DNA of 64,000 bases from Emiliania huxleyi CCMP1516. Its lineage: Eukaryota > Haptophyta > Isochrysidales > Noelaerhabdaceae. The stretch lies in assembly GCF_000372725.1 (NCBI RefSeq), contig NW_005202428.1:1039331-1103330 (forward strand), read 5' to 3'. The position numbers were made by a program, and so were the translations under genes. Below are positions 41,117 through 50,132 of the stretch, piece after piece (the first letter of the stretch is position 1; each line of letters opens with the position of its first letter). Under the pieces are notes generated by a model that saw nothing but the letters and a program-made list of their open reading frames with translations, was not told the origin of the DNA and ran no database searches.

Positions 41117-41383
41117 CTACCAGAAAGCTGTATTCACACCTACCCTCCCAGAAAAGAAATATCCCTGGTTTTGTCGAAGATCCGGCGGGTTTATCGGAGC
41201 ATCACCCCAGTGTGCTGTGCGCGCGGCCGAATTCCTTTATCCGCGACGTGGGCCGGACGGCGCCCCGTCGTCTGGACAGGTGAGCAGGTTTTTGCTCGCC
41301 TTCCCTGGGACTCTGTGCGATTTCGGGCCCGGAGTTGTGCGTTTACGTGAGAGGAGACAGGCTTGATTTACCCGAGGCATCGA

Positions 41384-41913
41384 ATGGTGCTCTGTCTCTT
41401 GCACGTCACGAGCGCAGTCGCGCCACTACTGGCCTCGAAGCTGCTGCGCCGCACCGCGCGAAGCGCAGTGGGGCTGCAGTATGGCAACTATGAGTCGGTG
41501 CAAGGCGTCGGCTATGAGTCGCCGCAAGGATACCTCGAGCAGCCGGTCCTTGCCCTGGACGGGGCCGTCGGGGTTACCGGCTTTGCGTACTCGATGCAGG
41601 CACACGACAGGTACCTGCACCTGCCGTACGTGCTGCGCTTGGGAGAGGAGCAGGTGCTGAGCCGCTGGAATATGGTGAGGCAGAAGCTCACGGTCTCTCG
41701 AGAGCAGTGCAAGGTTGCAGTGGCCGCGGACGGCGCTGCTTTGCTCCTCTCCACCGGCCGTGGCCCGACGATGTGGCGCTCGAGGGCGGCCTCGGAGTGG
41801 CCCTGCGGGCCATGGAACGCGCTGTACAACGGCCAGGTGCGCGTGATCGAAGATGGCGACCAGCTCAGCTTGGACTGCAACGACCCGGACGACGCGGTCT
41901 TCACCTGCCACGT

Positions 41914-41981
<68 letters not shown>

Positions 41982-42109
41982 GCTATGCCGCGCCACAAGG
42001 CCACACGCTGCCTGCCGGCTGGACGGCTGGGCTCGATGAGGCAACCGGCGGCACCTACTACTACAACGAGAGGACCGGCGAGTCGCAGTGGGAGTTCCCG
42101 CAGTATTAG
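41384..42109 (+). CDS. FHA-like and WW-domain protein with poly-Gln linker
   Basis: MVLCLLHVTSAVAPLLASKL is a hydrophobic N terminus (signal or transit peptide, or chance). An FHA-like beta domain follows: PYVLRLGEEQVLSRW, QKLTVSREQCKVAVAADGAA, LLLSTGRGPTMW and NALYNGQVRVIEDGDQLSLD. After it come about 26 Gln (with CAG/CAA codons) and a C-terminal WW domain LPAGWTAGLDEATGGTYYYN ending GESQWEFPQY. FHA domains bind phosphothreonine and WW domains bind proline motifs, so a scaffold role is likely. The compartment is unclear because of the N terminus. Confidence 0.7.
41918..41982 (+). repeat. (CAG)n poly-Gln coding repeat
   Basis: About 22 CAG codons with one CAA interruption lie within the FHA-WW gene. 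Confidence 0.95.
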
Positions 42110-43007
42110 ATCAGGGCCTTGGCCCTGCGCGGCGGCCGCGCGTTTTCTTCTCTTCTTTACACTGACGGAAGAGTGAAATTATATGTGAATGTGCCGGTTT
42201 CCGATTCGTTTCCGATTCGTTTCCGCAGTTCCCCGTCCCTGACGAAATCTTTGCGCTCTCCTTAATTACATAGCTCATAGGCAATTATAACACCCGCGTC
42301 TTTTGGTTTTGCCTTTCTGACTCTGGACTCTGAGCACTGAGGTATCACTCTATCACATCCATTCGTCCGCTCCATCTCGACGACACGCTGCAATCGGCGT
42401 TCACGTCGGCTCCAACCCGCCCCCGGCTCCGCCCGCCGCCGCCAGAGCGCTGCTCCCGCCTCCCTCCGCCAAGAGCCCTCGTGCCAGCCGCGCCTTCTCC
42501 GCGTCCACGAAATCGAGCCTGCGATCACAGGTCGGATGACTGTGAAGAGACGGCTGTTCGCAGCGGTCCTTTTGCTCAGCAAAAGGGCCCGGCCCGCTCC
42601 CGTCCTCGCCACGAACCCTCTGCTCTCGTGCATCCGGAGTAATCTTGGGGTAATCTCGAGGGGAACCCTTGGCGATCTCGGGTCCTCTCGCGAACCTGTT
42701 TCGCCACGCCTCCTCCAGCAGCGCCGAGACGTGCGCCTGGCAGCGTGGACGCGGCGATGAGGGCAGCGATGAGGGCGGCGGTGGCGGCGATGAGGGCAGC
42801 GATGAGGGCGGCGACGAGGGCGGCGGTGGCGGCGGTCAGGGCGGAGGTAGCAAGGAGGAGAGAGAAGGCAGGGAGGAGAGAGGAGGCAGGGAAGGGAGAG
42901 GCAGGGAAGGGAGAGGCAGGGAGGGGCGAGGAGGCATGGACAGCGCGAGCCTTGAAGTCGTCGCGCTTGAGCGCCTACGGGTGTCAGCCGATTTCATCAC
43001 CAGGGTC
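42110..43007. other. Intergenic with simple repeats
   Basis: Contains TTTCCGATTCG in tandem (about 42197-42225), a GCGATGAGGGCAGCGATGAG-type tandem repeat (42752-42840) and GGGAGAGGCA repeats (42865-42930). Open frames here are low-complexity and I support none as a gene. Confidence 0.5.
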
Positions 43008-43758
43008 TCATCCTTCGGCGAGGGCGGAGGCGGCGAGGGCGGAGGCGGCGAGGGCGGAAGCGGCGAGGGCGGAGGCGGCGAGGGCGGAGGCGGCGAGGGC
43101 GGAGGCGGCGAGGGCGGAGGCGGGCTCGGTAGCGGAGGAGGCGTCGAGAGCGGGGGAGGGCGGAGGCTGCGCGGTTGGTAAGAGCGGAGGCGCAGGCCAG
43201 TTGGCGCCTAGTGCAATCTCATGCAGTCTCGGAGGGTCTCGGGGCACCTCGCGGAAGGGCGCGAGCCGCAGCAGCTCGAGCATCTGCGGCGCGCGGAGCA
43301 GGCATGTGCGGTGGTTCTATGGCTCTGTGGACCTCGTGCCCGAGCCATTCGTGATCCGTGTGTGTGCACGTGTGCGGTCGTCCGTGCGAGGACGTGCAAA
43401 GAGGAGAGTGAAGACTGGCTGTGTGCCGAGCGAGCGCTGTCGCCGTCTGTGTGTGTGCATTCGTCTCTCATCCGAGCGGCGCGCATGCAGACAATGCGGG
43501 AAGGAGAGCAGCGCCGCGTACTCTGGCCGCCGCCAGTACTCGAGGTAGCCGAGGTACCGGCAGAAGGACTCGTCGTCGAGAAGCCGGGTCTGGGCAAGGT
43601 CTGCAGCGCGGGCACGGCGTGGGTGATTTATGGCTGCGAGGCGGGCGGTGGTACTCGGCGTGCGCACGGTGCAAGTAGTCTGGATTGGCGAGCCTTTGCA
43701 CGAACTCGAGCTCGGCCTCGAGCCGAGCGGTGGAAGCCGCGCTACGAACTGACATCGG
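43008..43758 (-). CDS. MED31: Mediator subunit 31 with Ala/Ser/Leu repeat tail
   Basis: Exon 1 (from 43758) is MSVRSAASTARLEAELEFVQ then RLANPDYLH, the MED31/Soh1 signature. Exon 2 (about 43610-43495) is LLDDESFCRYLGYLEYWRRP then EYAALLSFPHCLHA. Exon 3 (about 43285 down) is MLELLRLAPFREVPRDPPRL, matching MLELLQxxxFRxEL. The invariant order FVQ-LANPxYL, F-YL-YL-YW--PEYA, FP-CL, LEhL---FR is complete. Exon 3 continues into a Pro-rich linker and a tail of about seven ASALA repeats, stopping at 43008. MED31 links Mediator to transcription initiation by RNA polymerase II. The repeat tail is not part of the family core and is encoded by the 15-bp GGC-GAG-type array. Confidence 0.82.
43015..43130 (-). 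repeat. 15-bp GAGGGCGGAGGCGGC array encoding the MED31 tail
   Basis: Seven to eight copies of GAGGGCGGAGGCGGC on the plus strand. On the minus strand they read as (Ala-Ala-Ser-Ala-Leu)n at the MED31 C terminus. Confidence 0.9.
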
Positions 43759-43859
43759 CCAGGGGAAAGGTCGAAATGCTCCGGCACGAAAAAGAAAACG
43801 ATATTCCTTACCGCGTTGGTGTCCAGTCCGAGCCTGGCTGTTCTTCACCTTCCTAACTA

Positions 43860-45091
43860 ACTAACTGTGTTCTCGAGGTTCTCGAGGTGGATATCCATTG
43901 GTGTGACGCCCCTTACGCGATCCACGCAGGCATATATGTTTTCTGGCGGCCGACCGTCAGTGCACGGAGTTGCCCCTTCTCAGACTGCCCCGGCTAGTTC
44001 CCGAGGTCGTCGGGTGTGACCCCTTCGTCCCCCGACCCCCGAGACCTAGCGCGGGTGGGTTGGAGGGGGCTCGCTGCAAGGAAGGGCGGTGTAAGTAGCC
44101 GATCCCCGCAGTCCGCCCCGTTCCTCCCCATCGGGCCGCGTGAGCGGCCTCGCCTGTCGCCTCGCAGATTCGTTTCTCGCGCCTGGGTCAGGCGCGCGGG
44201 GCATCCCCCGGGTCGCTCGACCAGCGATCCGAGGAGTGGCCGCTATGAGAGGGAAAGAGCGGGGCCCTCGGGGTACGCCTCCGTCCGGCCCCCTCCGAGG
44301 CGCGAGGGGGGAAGGGAATTGCAGGGTCCCCTCGGGCGCCTCTCTTCGGCCCTCCGCAATGAGTGTGTGTGTGTGTGTTTCGTATCAAGAATACTCAGAT
44401 CACTCACTGTGTGAGTGTTAGAGTTGTTTGGTATTGCTAAAAATCTCTCTCTCTCACTGTGCCAACGAGGGGCACAGTGCAACACACCAGAGACCACACA
44501 GCCGAGAACACGTGTGTTCTCACATTTCACACCTCGAAAGTGCTGTCATGACTCATCTCGCGGTTGTGACGCGGTTTTTGTCACCCCGCCCCGTCCACAC
44601 GTTGGTCGTGCACGTATACAATACGCAAGCCCGGCCCCGGAAAAGAGGCTGCCCCGCGTTCCGAACCGCGCTCCCGCGGCTCACACGATATGGCTCGTGT
44701 GAGAGGCTGAGATTATTAGGTCAAGCTTAAGCGTTTTAACATTTAACGCGTCCTGCCACCGCGCACCGGGGACCCCCGCGGCCGATAGCAACAAAAAATT
44801 GCGAGCAACGAGCGTCTCCCCGAGTCCAACGAGTTTGATTAGGATGATCACGAGTACTGATGGGATGATCACGCACACCATCAACCAATCTCAAGCACCC
44901 ACGCACCGCCAAGGCAAGCGACCGCTCTATAAATTATCTGTCCGCCCGTGGGGCGAGTAGTGCGGCAAAGTTAGGCGGAGGGGCGCAGCGGGGCCGCATG
45001 GGCCAGCCGCGGGACAATATCATCCCTCCGCGTCCACGCATCTGGAGTTCACAAGGCACGCGCAATGCAGCGTCGCACGCGGCCGACGCCC
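43860..45091. other. Intergenic, no supported gene
   Basis: A GC-rich segment (43900-44350) is followed by a (GT)n-bearing, AT-richer part. I checked for rRNA-, tRNA- and LTR-like signals and saw none convincing. Confidence 0.45.
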
Positions 45092-46384
45092 TTACTTCGC
45101 GGGCGACGCCTTTGGCGGCGACTTTGGCGGCGGCACTCCCGACTTCGCCGGCCATGCAGGCCACTCCTCCAGCGCCGGCGCAGTCCCGCCGTACTGCGCC
45201 GGCAGCTGCGCCGGGTCAATCAGGCTGTGCAGGTGCTCTCTCGCGCGCTTGGGCTCCCCCGCCGAGATGATTTGGACCTTCGCCTTGGTCTTCTCGTCCA
45301 GCCACGCGCTCACGATCTTCCACACAAACGCGAGCGATGCGGGCGCGTTGATGATGACAAACCCGCCGAGCCGCTCTGGGTAGTGGTCGGCGTCGATATT
45401 TGCCATGCTCTTGAGCACCTTGAGCGCCACCCGGTCCATCTGCGTGGGCGAGAAGCCCTTGGCATCGCAGATGATGAGCCACTGCTCTGCTCCAACCTCG
45501 TTCAGCCGGCGTGTGTACTGCTCGTTCACCCACCTACCAGGAGAGCACGAGGTGTGATAGGCGACTTCGCCGTGTGCACACTTGACCGGCAATATGCGCG
45601 TCTTTTCGAGCAGGCGTGTGGGGGCAGGTGGTAAGGTGGGGGGGGGGGGGGGGCACCAGTTGTAGTCGCAGAGCTGGTCGAGCGTGATGTTCGTCGAGTT
45701 GAGCAGCCGCGAGAAATAGACGTGGCCAAAGTGCTTGATGATGACCGGGCGGCCTCTGCGGTCGAGGCAGGGCGGGTTTTCGTGCGGTAGGAATGCCTTG
45801 AGCTTGGCCACCTCGCACCCGAGCACCGCATCCGCGTCCTCGCCGCTCCGCTCCTCAATTCGGTGCTTCCGGCGCCACGCCAAATCAGCCTGCAACCGGA
45901 GGCGGTGCCAGTGAGGAAGAAGAGTACGAAGTCGCCCAGGGGAACGGGGGGGGGGGGGGAGACGGCGTCACGCGAGGCGCGGGCGGGCAGGGGAGGGGCC
46001 CGCAGTCGATGCCTGCAGGAAGTCGGACGACTTGCCCACGTGGAGCTTGCGGGCTCGCAGCCAGCGGAGAAGGTCAGCGCGGCTGAGGTGGGCGATACAC
46101 TCGCCCCGCCGCTCCATCTCGGCACGCAGCCCTGCGAGCGCCCTCTCCTCCGGCGTATCGGGCACGGCAGGGCAAGGTCTTGCAGGCGGCGGCGGCGCGA
46201 CGCTGCCGGCATCCGAGGAAGAGGGTGCCGAGTCGGTCTCGTCCAATTCCGCGGCGACCACGTCCAGCTCGAGTGGCTTAGCAACGGCCACCGACGTCGC
46301 CCCCGCCCCGTTAACGCCCACACCCAGCGGCTGAGGCGTGCCATTCTCCTTGTGCGCCTCTGGAGATTCCGCAGATGGGGGCAT
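45092..46384 (-). CDS. CRAL-TRIO (Sec14-like) lipid-binding protein
   Basis: Exon 1 (46384 to about 46017) reads MPPSAESPEAHKENGTPQPL, a disordered acidic leader, then a CRAL-TRIO-N type helix (SRADLLRWLRARKLHVGKSS with DFLQ). A GC-AG intron joins LQ to ADLAWRRKHRIEERSGEDAD. Exon 2 has PCLDRRGRPVIIKHFGHVYF. A second intron (GT-AG, about 45532-45657) restores YNWWVNEQYTRRLNEVGAEQ. Exon 3 contains WLIICDAKGFSPTQMDR, then HYPERLGGFVIINAPASLAF with VWKIVSAWLDEKTKAKVQII, all CRAL-TRIO hallmarks, and ends SPPKASPAK. Such proteins bind and transfer phosphatidylinositol or other hydrophobic ligands. The second intron holds a C/G homopolymer. Confidence 0.85.
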
Positions 46385-46449
46385 CTAAAACAAGAAATTA
46401 TTTCTCACGCAGCCGGTTTATAAGTAAAACGGAGAGGCCAAGCGAGGTC

Positions 46450-46520
46450 CGAGGAGGAGGACAGGGTCCCCACCTGCACGAGCAGGATTTTGGAAGGACG
46501 ATCAGGGGGACAGGTGGGTG
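46450..46520 (+). repeat. Dispersed repeat B, copy 2
   Basis: ACAGGGTCCCCACCTGCACG then AGCAGGATTTTGGAAGGACG, nearly identical to 28205-28275, again preceded by an AAGTAAAACGG-like lead. Confidence 0.85.
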
Positions 46521-46544
46521 GGCTCTCCTGCTCCTGACAAGGGC

Positions 46545-46872
46545 CAGTGAAAGAAAGAAAGAAAGAAAACAGACAACGCAAGGGAGGGATGGGCAAGTAA
46601 AGAAAGAAAGAAAACAGACAAGCCAAGGGAGGGATGGGAGGACGGCACGCCGCCACCACACAGGGATTTTAAGGAGAGGGGTGTGGTGCGCTAGCCGTCG
46701 CCCACCCTTGGGCGTCCGCCTCTTCCTATCTCTCTTCGCAGTCTCTCGCCGATTCTCGCTGCAACCTTCATGCCACCTCGCGGTCGTCCCACTCTCGTCG
46801 TTCTTTCCCTTGTCGCCCTTGTCGCTTCTTCTTCTGTCGCGTCGCTCTCTTCTGCCTCGTCCTGCGACGCCG
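46545..46872 (+). repeat. (AAAG)n with dispersed repeats A and C
   Basis: Two (GAAA)n tracts with AGGGAGGGATGGG lead into repeat A (46635-46700) and then repeat C (46715-46872), mirroring the order at 26101-26380. The C segment again carries the short ORF start MPPRGRPTLV. Confidence 0.85.
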
Positions 46873-46924
46873 GGATGGGCAATAAATAAATAAATAGAGC
46901 AGTCATCTCCAGGGAGGGATCGGC

Positions 46925-47345
46925 TTGGAGCACTTGGAGCACTTGGAGTGCAGTCGGCAACCTCACATCCAGGGCCGGTGAGCTGAGAAGCGCATCCAGC
47001 GGGCCGGATGATCGGCATCGGGCTACGGGCTAGAGAGCCCTGACCCCTAGCTAGGGGGGGGCGCGCATTCGCAGGGCAAGGGCCTTAAAGTAAACACGGG
47101 TCTCCGAGGGTTAGTTCTGCGCTTTGGGTGTCCCCTAGCGGCGGAACGCCCCCTCTACTCGGAGCTAGAGAATACTCTCCGAGGGTTAGCCCCGCGTACC
47201 AGGTTTCCCCTTAACTGCAAGGACGCCCCCTCTACTCGGAGCTAGTGATACGAGAATACGTACCGCCCCCACGCGCAGTACCTGTACTACTCGACGATAA
47301 CACAAGAATACGCAGCTTGCGAGACGCCTATAAAGAAACAGCGGG
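46925..47345 (+). repeat. Left terminal inverted repeat of the TIR element
   Basis: Outer edge TTGGAGCACTTGGAGTGCAG. The inner part (47243-47345), with TACCTGTACTACTCGACGAT and GACGCCTATAAAG, is also conserved in the copy at 55040-55455, although not in the right-hand repeat. Confidence 0.75.
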
Positions 47346-48950
47346 GTAGGGCTTGATCTCCACAGGCTGGTCGTATCCAAGCGCCGCTGAGCTGACTCTC
47401 TGCAGGTCCCGGCGCAGCTCCTCCTCATTGCCATGGTCTCTCGGCAGCGGGACTATCACGACACCGTCATGCTGAAGGTTGATGACCGCACGGCCCGTCG
47501 CGCACGCCCAGTTCCATTTGGCCGTCCTGGAGACCGCCTCCAGTTCCGAAACCACGTCCGATTTGAGCGTGCGCGCCGGGTCGGTCGCCCCCCCAGGCGG
47601 GTTCACGTTCGTCTCGTGCAGGTTCCAGTACCCCACAGTCTCGTGCAAGTCCGTCAACTGTTCGGCGAGCCATTGCGTACGGAGCGACTGTTGCCGGAAT
47701 AGTTCCCGGACGTGGAAGGTCTCGCCCCCCCCCAACGCGATCGGGCCCTCTCCCAGCGACCTATCCTCCGGGATGTCATTACGGGTGCGCCACGCGGAGT
47801 ACGTGCCATCCATCTCGGTGGCGCAGAACAGGCCTTTGACTGCCTTCCTAGACACGGTTGGCTCCGCTCCTGGGAGGAGGGCCGCTCCCACTGCCACAAG
47901 CACCTTCTCCCTGGTCTCCCCCCGGAGGAACTCCGCCGCTAGCTCTCTGTGGACTCCAATCACCGCGAGGGCCGCCCGCGCATGTGCGGCTCCGTCGTCA
48001 AAGTCGAGGCCAAAGCGCGCCAGCGCGGTGCTTCGGATGGGTCTCGGGAGCCGGAAGGGGTCCGCCGAAGGGGTTGTAGCGTACTCCCTCCCCCCGGAGA
48101 GCCAACCCGCCGCCACCATGGCGTCCGTGCGTCTCCCGTGTTCAAACTCGATGTCCACAAACCCCGTCCGCGGGTCCGGCCCCGGTCTCACCCTCTGGAG
48201 AAAAGCCCTCACCACGTCGTGGTGCGTTTGGTTCGCGAAGAAATGCCGGTCTCGCCGAATCACTCTGGCCCCTGCCGCCGACGCGGCGTACGCCTCGAGC
48301 GCCCCTATGTCGATAGGGCACCGAACCCTTCGGGTGACCGGCCTACCTTCTCGTCGGATCCTAGCATGTTCCTCCCCCCTGAACATGTCATTGAGCAGCT
48401 CGGCCCTTGCCTTCCGCAGCCTTTCCCTCGCCTCGGCCACCTGCTCGTTGGTACATGGCGGCCTCCCCGCCTGCTTCCGTTTTTGGTCCATGTGTCCCAG
48501 CCGGGTCACCGCCTGTTGGTACAGCCGCTCCACCCTCCCTCGGGATGGCGTCGCGTGGACCACTACATCCCCGAGGACGCCGAAGGCATGCCTCGCCCTC
48601 ATCACCCGCGTGACCTCGTCTAGGAAAACCACCGAATCATAGCCAGGCGTGCGGATCCGGGGAGGAGGCTCGTGGCGGATTTGGTTCGGTTCAGCCCTTC
48701 CTTCGACTCGTGCCGTCGGCTGTCCCTCCCCCGTCTCTGCTCCTCCCCCGTCTGAGGCTCGCGTGGCTTCCTCCCTCCGTGCTCCCGCCGGCGGCTGGTT
48801 CTGCCGTACAAGGCCCCGCAGTTCTTCCGCAACGATCTCTCGGTGTCCGAGCTGGTCACCTCCGTTGCCCTGCATGCCCTCGCGGTCGACGTGAGGTAGC
48901 ACCTCCTTGACCATCGCTTCCGCTAGGTCCGCGAGATCCCGCCTCCCCAC
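47328..48950 (-). CDS. 540-aa ORF of the TIR element, unknown function
   Basis: Starts MGRRDLADLAEAMVKEVLPH. Residues about 20-100 are charged and probably disordered. Then comes PGYDSVVFLDEVTRVMRARH, a helical KRKQAGRPPCTNEQVAEARE region and RHFFANQTHHDVVRAFLQRV with DPRTGFVDIEFEHGRR. Further on are KAVKGLFCATEMDGTYSAWR and HETVGYWNLHETNVNPP. Near the end, ACATGRAVINLQHDGVVIVP is followed by LGYDQPVEIKPYP. The stop TAG overlaps a TATAAAG-like word in the inverted repeat. The QHDGVVIVP segment superficially recalls the palm HD motif of family A polymerases, but no full domain is recognisable. Being the sole long ORF between inverted repeats, it is the best candidate for the element's mobility protein. 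Confidence 0.6.
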   Translation of the reverse strand: MGRRDLADLAEAMVKEVLPHVDREGMQGNGGDQLGHREIVAEELRGLVRQNQPPAGARREEATRASDGGGAETGEGQPTARVEGRAEPNQIRHEPPPRIRTPGYDSVVFLDEVTRVMRARHAFGVLGDVVVHATPSRGRVERLYQQAVTRLGHMDQKRKQAGRPPCTNEQVAEARERLRKARAELLNDMFRGEEHARIRREGRPVTRRVRCPIDIGALEAYAASAAGARVIRRDRHFFANQTHHDVVRAFLQRVRPGPDPRTGFVDIEFEHGRRTDAMVAAGWLSGGREYATTPSADPFRLPRPIRSTALARFGLDFDDGAAHARAALAVIGVHRELAAEFLRGETREKVLVAVGAALLPGAEPTVSRKAVKGLFCATEMDGTYSAWRTRNDIPEDRSLGEGPIALGGGETFHVRELFRQQSLRTQWLAEQLTDLHETVGYWNLHETNVNPPGGATDPARTLKSDVVSELEAVSRTAKWNWACATGRAVINLQHDGVVIVPLPRDHGNEEELRRDLQRVSSAALGYDQPVEIKPYPAVSL

Positions 48951-49107
48951 AAATCGTAGCAGCTTCCTCCCCGACGGGTTCTTGATTCCGGCGAGCCTCT
49001 CCGGTCCGTCGAGGTCGTCGGCCTGTAGGCGGGGGGTCTACTCAAGTGCCTGCGTGAGTGAGTGTGGAGTGGTGGTGTGACGTGTGAGGCGTGCAGTGTG
49101 GTGTTCA

Positions 49108-49345
49108 TTAGCTCCGAGTAGAGGGGGCGTCCTGCAGTTAAGGGGAAACCCGGTACGCGGGGCCAACCCTCGGAGACCCGTGTTTACTTTAAGGCCCTTG
49201 CCCTGCGAACGCGCACCCCCCCTAGGGGTCAGGGCTCTCTAGCCCGTAGCCCGATCCCGATCATCCGGCCCGCTGGGTGCGCTTCTGAGCTCCCCGGCCC
49301 TGGATGTGAGGCTGCCGACTGCACTCCAAGTGCTCCAAGGGTAAA
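49108..49345 (-). repeat. Right terminal inverted repeat of the TIR element
   Basis: Reverse complement of the left repeat, without its ~75 bp internal duplication, beginning TTAGCTCCGAGTAGAGGGGG and ending CACTCCAAGTGCTCCAAGGG. Confidence 0.8.
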
Positions 49346-50132
49346 GTTCGGCGGCTATGATAAACCGAAAGTTGTCGTAAAACGCGGGCGAAAGCAAAGC
49401 AGAGGGCGGGCGCTTTTTGCCGCAGCGATGCCCGCAGCCTGTCGAGCAGCTTCCGCGGCGCACATGCGCCGCGGGGTTGAACGACAGCCGCGCCTCTCGA
49501 GCCACCCGTGCCACGCGCGGCGACGCGCACCCTGCGCGCCAGTCGGCGCACTGGCAGTACTGCACCAGCCAGCACGGCGTGGAGCAATGCATCCAGGGCA
49601 TTGTGTTGGGCGCCAGCCAGCATGCCTCAGCACAGAGCAAGAGCGCATGCTGCGCACCCTGGCGCAGCACCAGCTCGCCTCCAATCAGGCACTCTCACCA
49701 CTGCACAGCCGCCCACGAGCGCCCGCAGCTGCACTGCTCAACGCTCAAGCTCAGGAGCCTCCCCTTGTTGTCGCAGCTTTGTGCAGTGCAGCGTGCGAGC
49801 AGCGCAGCGCCAGGCAGACCCGTGGCACGCCCGGGCGGCTGTGGGACGGAGGCCCGCCGAGCGAGTGCGAGCCGCATCGGCGGCCATGTCTCCCGCAGCC
49901 GCGAGCGAGCGGTGCAAAGAGGCAGCGTCGCGCATGCTTTCCGTAACGGTTCTATCGCTTTGCAAAAATTCTTTTCGTGATCATTCTGTTCGCGCGGAGG
50001 AGGAAGGCAGTTGGCAACCTCCTCCAGCGTCTTGACGGAGTGCCCCCAGCCCGGCGGGAGGTAGAGCAGAGACCCCCGACAGCTGCAGCGAGCGTCCGGC
50101 TCGGAGACCACAAGCGGACTGAAGAAACCAAA
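49346..50132. other. Flank related to 55456-55830, no gene
   Basis: From about 49353 the sequence (TTCGGCGGCT, GGGCGCTTTT, CCTGTCGAGCAGC, CGACAGCCGCG) parallels the segment following the repeat copy at 55040-55455. Open frames exist on both strands but have no recognisable domain. The 3' part is the GCP3 upstream region. Confidence 0.5.

Larger units (their letters stand above)
46925..49345. mobile_element. TIR element with a 540-codon ORF, unrecognised family
   Basis: Sequence at 46925-47242 recurs inverted at 49108-49345. The match is near-perfect over blocks such as CCTCACATCCAGGGCCGG, GCGGGCCGGATGATCGG, TACGGGCTAGAGAGCCCTGA, AAAGTAAACACGGGTCTCCG and CGCCCCCTCTACTCGGAGCT. The left copy also has an internal ~75 bp duplication. 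Between the inverted repeats lies one minus-strand ORF (47328-48950). A related copy of the left repeat stands at 55040-55455. No clear target-site duplication was seen at the outer edges (both read ...CTTGGAGCACTTGGAG). Confidence 0.7.

Noticed and set aside
42669..43548. Gly/Glu- and Ala-rich plus-strand ORFs over the MED31 tail
   Set aside because: They are reverse readings of the 15-bp array and neighbouring simple repeats.
43890..44360. GC-rich block considered as rDNA or LTR
   Set aside because: No conserved rRNA motif was recognised, and no terminal repeats or primer-binding site were found.
46554..46893. ORF containing MPPRGRPTLV as a transposon gene
   Set aside because: The frame ends within ~40 codons in both repeat-C copies and differs downstream; it looks like a repeat fragment rather than a gene.
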